Source: Trochalopteron elliotii (taxonomy: Eukaryota; Chordata; Aves; Passeriformes; Leiothrichidae). From it: DNA of 64,000 nt. The stretch is from assembly GCA_024734555.1 (NCBI GenBank), contig JANPWX010000480.1:2456160-2520159 (forward strand), in the 5' to 3' direction. The notes under the pieces were generated by a model. The model did no database searches. It had not been told where the DNA came from and saw only the letters and a program-made list of their open reading frames with translations. Made by a program: the position numbers and the translations under genes. Shown piece after piece: positions 60,901 through 64,000 of the stretch; positions within the stretch are counted from its first letter, which is position 1, and the number at the start of each line of letters is the position of its first letter.

Positions 60901-63496
60901 GGAAAAGGATACCAGCTCACTGACTCCCTTTTATCCCTATCCCCTTTAGCTTATCTTTACTGGATATAGCTGTGACTCATCAAGGGTGAGGCTGTATTGG
61001 GTAATTAACAGACCTGTTACCTATCAGGGGCCAGGTCACCTGTATTCTCTTCTCTTACAAAATCTATCTCCATTTTCCTAAAAGTTTATGCATTCTATGG
61101 TTGTACTGAACTCTAGTGGATGCTTATCCACAAAAGAAATACTTTTGTTGTTAGCATCTATGCCTCTCACCATCAAGAAAATGCACCTCACCAAATAAGT
61201 GTGGGTATTTACTTCTTACTGGGCTATTCAGCAGCAGAACACCATCAGCACACCATCAGGATGCACTGGAAATGATGCAGAGCTCTGTGTTGGAAGAAAA
61301 CCAGATCTAAACCAAAGAACTCTTTAAGTTTTCATGATAATTAGGTGCCTGTAACATCTTCTGCCTCCCAGGGAAGGGAGAGAAAGAAGTAATTATCAGC
61401 CATCTGAACTCCCTGCTGCACAAAGAGGGCTCCCACGCTCCTGTCAGTTGTGACAGCAGCCAGCTCTCTGTGGGCAGCACCTGCCCTATCCCCCTGCCAA
61501 ACAGCAGCTGAACGAGGCTGCTTCCACCACTCTGCCTTGTGGGCCACCCTCCTGCACGACACAAACTGCCAGGCTCAAACTGAGGAGCTCATCCCTGTCA
61601 CTGTACAGACACCAAGAACGACACTCACTCACCTGTCAGGTTGAGAAGCAAGAAAAAGAAGGAACTTTCTTTTGAGATTCTGACTTACATAGTCTTTGGA
61701 ATTTGATCAGGGATTGGGGGACGAGGTTAACACCTCTCTGACCTCACAGGTCAACTCAGAAATCCATCAGTTTGTCTTTCCCCCTGGAAAAGAATGTATT
61801 ATTTACCAAATGTCAGTCTTGGTTTATGTTACAAGCGTGAGAATTCCAGTACAGAAATGTAAAAACATCAGAAGGCTGAAAAAATCAGGGTGACATATCC
61901 TCAGCAAAGTCTGGAGCACTTTGCAGAGACAGGGCTGATGGCTCCACACTCACATCTGCAACCTGTAGGGATCACATCTGGCCAAAGCCCACCCACCAGC
62001 AGAGAGCACCAAGCCAGCTGTCAGCAAGTGCAGCACAGCAGCTTTGGGAGCCAAGCTGGGAGCTGGGATTGCTGTCCTGCCCCGTGGGCAGCAGCTCTGC
62101 TCTCTGAGCCCATAGATGGCTGATCCTGCCTCAAGAAACAGCCAAAGCAGAGCATGGAGCTTCATTCTGTGCTCACAGATTTCAGTAATCACGTTTCAGT
62201 CAGCTTCAACAAGGGCAGAATAGATTTTCCTTAGTCAGTTTTTTTCTTCCGCTTAAAAATAGGTGACATCCATTTGACTTGTCAGTTTTAATTAGTATTT
62301 GCATTATGTTCTGCTCTAAAGAAGTTGTTCTGTTTTGACAAACAAGGGAGAAAAAATCTGATACATAACTCAAGCCTAGAATTTAGGATGTCAACATGAA
62401 AGGCAAAACTAATTAAGATGCTTCACAGGAGATCCCAGCGCTTCCCACAAACACCAGTAACATGATGTTTTAGACAGGCATTCTTTATATTTGTATATTA
62501 CAAACACATCCAAATAGTCAGGGATTCACAAAATTAAAACTGACATCAATTAGTGCTGGCAATGGAGCACAGACCAAGACTTGTAGCTAAGTTCAAGCCT
62601 AATGATACTGGATATTGCTGCAAGAACACATCAAGAATCAATCCCTATTTCAAATAATAGTGTAGTGACTCAAGACAAAGATGTGAAGAGAGTGTTGTTA
62701 GCAGCAGCAGCTAATGAGTAGAAAATTGACAAAAAAAGTGCAGATTCTCCAGAGTGCTCTGCTGTAGTCAGTCAGTATTGCATACAAATATAACCCCAGG
62801 GAAACCAGCAGAAATAAGCATAATTTTTAAAAAGTTACTTGACTTATTAGACATTTCAATGGACTCTGAAGGAGACTGACAGAACAAATATTTTCCTTTT
62901 TTTGAAGCAGCTAAGCTAACCAAACTTACAGGTGATGTGTGCAGCCAGGGCAAACTGGTGTGCACATTCCAATGATTCTGTTTAATGTTTAGTGCCATAT
63001 TTGACACTGCAGAGTCAAATGAAGAAGTGGTCGGATTTCCCTTTACAAAAAGAAATACCAGCACAGCAATCAATCTTTACTGACATCATAATATTCTGAT
63101 ATCTCACCTAGAGCCAAAGGCAGTGCAGTGGGAGCCAGGAGGGTGCTCAAACACCCCCATGCCCAGCCTAGTCCAGTGCTGACTTAATTCAGGTTTATAT
63201 TTCTCAGGATTCCTGCCCAGCTCCATATATCATTTTAGGGCTGTATTTGAGCACTGAAGTCACCCATGCCCCAGTGACAGGGCAGGAAACAGGTAAGCAA
63301 GGCACTGGCAAAGAGTCAAGATGTCACTGCACAAGCTGCTCACTTGAAGCTGGCCCAGGGATGAGCACTGAGGTGGAATTTCACACAGCCAACAACAGTC
63401 CTAAAATCAGTTAAATTATTTAGAAAAGGCTAGTTACAAAAGCTCTGGATATCCTTCTGAATAATGAAACCCAGCAGATAATATAATTGAATATCT

Positions 63497-63519
63497 AATT
63501 TCACAGCAGCTGTGAAATT
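63497..63519. repeat. 23-bp palindrome centred on an E-box
   Basis: AATTTCACAGC at 63497-63507 and its exact reverse complement at 63509-63519 surround one central A. The centre includes CAGCTG, an E-box. It may be a dimeric protein-binding site or a chance palindrome. Confidence 0.88.
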
Positions 63520-63648
63520 GTCTGCAAAACATTTACCCCTCACACGTCTCATCCCATCTACATAAAATCCAGTGACTTGGGAGCAGCAGAAACTCTGTCT
63601 GGCTGACAAACCAAAGCAGTGGATGCAATTTTACAGCTAATTGTGACA

Positions 63649-63722
63649 AATTCTGCTTGGGCCAGCCCTGTTCATTATCTTTATCAGTTATGTGGACGAG
63701 GGGATCAAGAGCACACTCGGGT
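63649..63722 (+). mobile_element. CR1 RT scrap
   Basis: In one frame the plus strand reads GPALFIIFISYVDEGIKSTL (63659 onwards), matching the CR1 RT segment just before the FADD motif. It then stops abruptly where the LTR-B fragment begins. Only about 74 bp are recognisable. Confidence 0.75.
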
Positions 63723-63730
63723 TCAGGCTG

Positions 63731-63925
63731 TCTGTGCTGACAGGCACTGACCCCCAAGAAAACACTGCATTGGACCTGGGGCCATGGAAAAGGTTTCCAA
63801 AATTGAGTGATAGCACTGAGATTACAGGTGTGCAGTTTGAATAGAAGTGTGTGATATCACAAGGTGGAAAACTTAGAGTTTAAGGTTTTAGAATATAGTA
63901 ACATATACAAAGCAAGATGGAGGTT
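63731..63925 (+). mobile_element. LTR family B, internal fragment (copy 3)
   Basis: This segment matches family B from TCTGTGCTGACAGGCACTGA to AAGCAAGATGGAGGTT, which corresponds to about 34170-34366 of copy 2. It lacks the first ~30 bp and the last ~320 bp of the LTR, so both ends are broken. It lies directly after a CR1 RT scrap in the same orientation. Confidence 0.85.
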
Positions 63926-64000
63926 GTTAAATTTGCCTACACCTGAACTGCTGGAGCAATCTCCAATTTTTTAAAAAGATCTATTTCTACTTCCATCATT
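63926..64000. other. Right-edge non-coding sequence
   Basis: Nothing is recognised in the last 75 bases. Confidence 0.5.

Larger units (their letters stand above)
56807..63648. other. Single-copy non-coding DNA with two inverted repeats
   Basis: No gene is seen. An A-run lies at 59704-59715. Octamers occur at 60506-60513 and 62297-62304. A tRNA A-box-like TAGCTCAGGTGG lies near 59367. A segment at about 60538-60960 could be a minus-strand LTR, with minus-strand AATAAA near 60605 and a minus-strand TATA-like box near 60930, but no matching left end was found. Confidence 0.5.

Overview
The window looks like a stretch of bird nuclear chromosome, most likely from a passerine or other neoavian species. 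The main evidence is a set of 5'-truncated CR1 LINE copies whose 3' ends decay from the avian CR1 terminus (short repeats resembling ATTCTATG). These sit beside several families of solo endogenous-retrovirus LTRs. CpG is strongly depleted except in the first ~100 bases, as expected of methylated vertebrate non-coding DNA. Family assignments come from recognising sequence patterns; no database search was possible. The passerine placement is an inference.

I found no protein-coding host gene that I can defend. The longest open frame is 220 codons (24847-25509 +) and resembles no family I know. The only frames with recognisable protein content are broken CR1 reverse-transcriptase remnants. The window is therefore either intergenic or a large intron. 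The CpG-rich left edge (1-95) may be the margin of a CpG island or exon belonging to a gene to the left.

Layout: 1-5834 single-copy DNA; 5835-6358 CR1 RT fragment (-); 6629-7069 LTR family A (+); 7673-8074 CR1 3' end (+); 9735-9945 CR1 (+); 11912-12067 CR1 tail (+); 15407-~16007 a probable older LTR (family D) with an LTR-A copy (15482-15897, -) nested in it; 22250-22618 CR1 (+); 27728-28256 LTR family B (-); 33042-33184 an A/C-only low-complexity tract; 34137-34683 LTR-B (+); 37327-37853 internally deleted CR1 (+); 42315-42755 LTR-A (-); 43508-43642 CR1 tail (-); 44574-44801 weak LTR candidate; 44858-44944 32-bp tandem repeat; 48408-48893 LTR family C (+); 54765-55083 CR1 (+) followed by a poly-A tract; 56733-56806 tRNA-Ile(AAT)-like sequence (-); 63649-63722 CR1 RT scrap (+) abutting 63731-63925, an internal piece of LTR-B (+). 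The rest is single-copy DNA with short microsatellites.

There is no operon-like or pathway organisation. The most informative structures are: LTR family A, three copies with 9-bp inverted termini, 4-bp target duplications and a shared CCAAT-octamer-TATA-polyA layout; the nested insertion at 15.4-16.0 kb; the tRNA-Ile-like sequence with an intact anticodon arm; and two perfect 11-bp-arm inverted repeats in otherwise unique DNA (57.9 kb and 63.5 kb).
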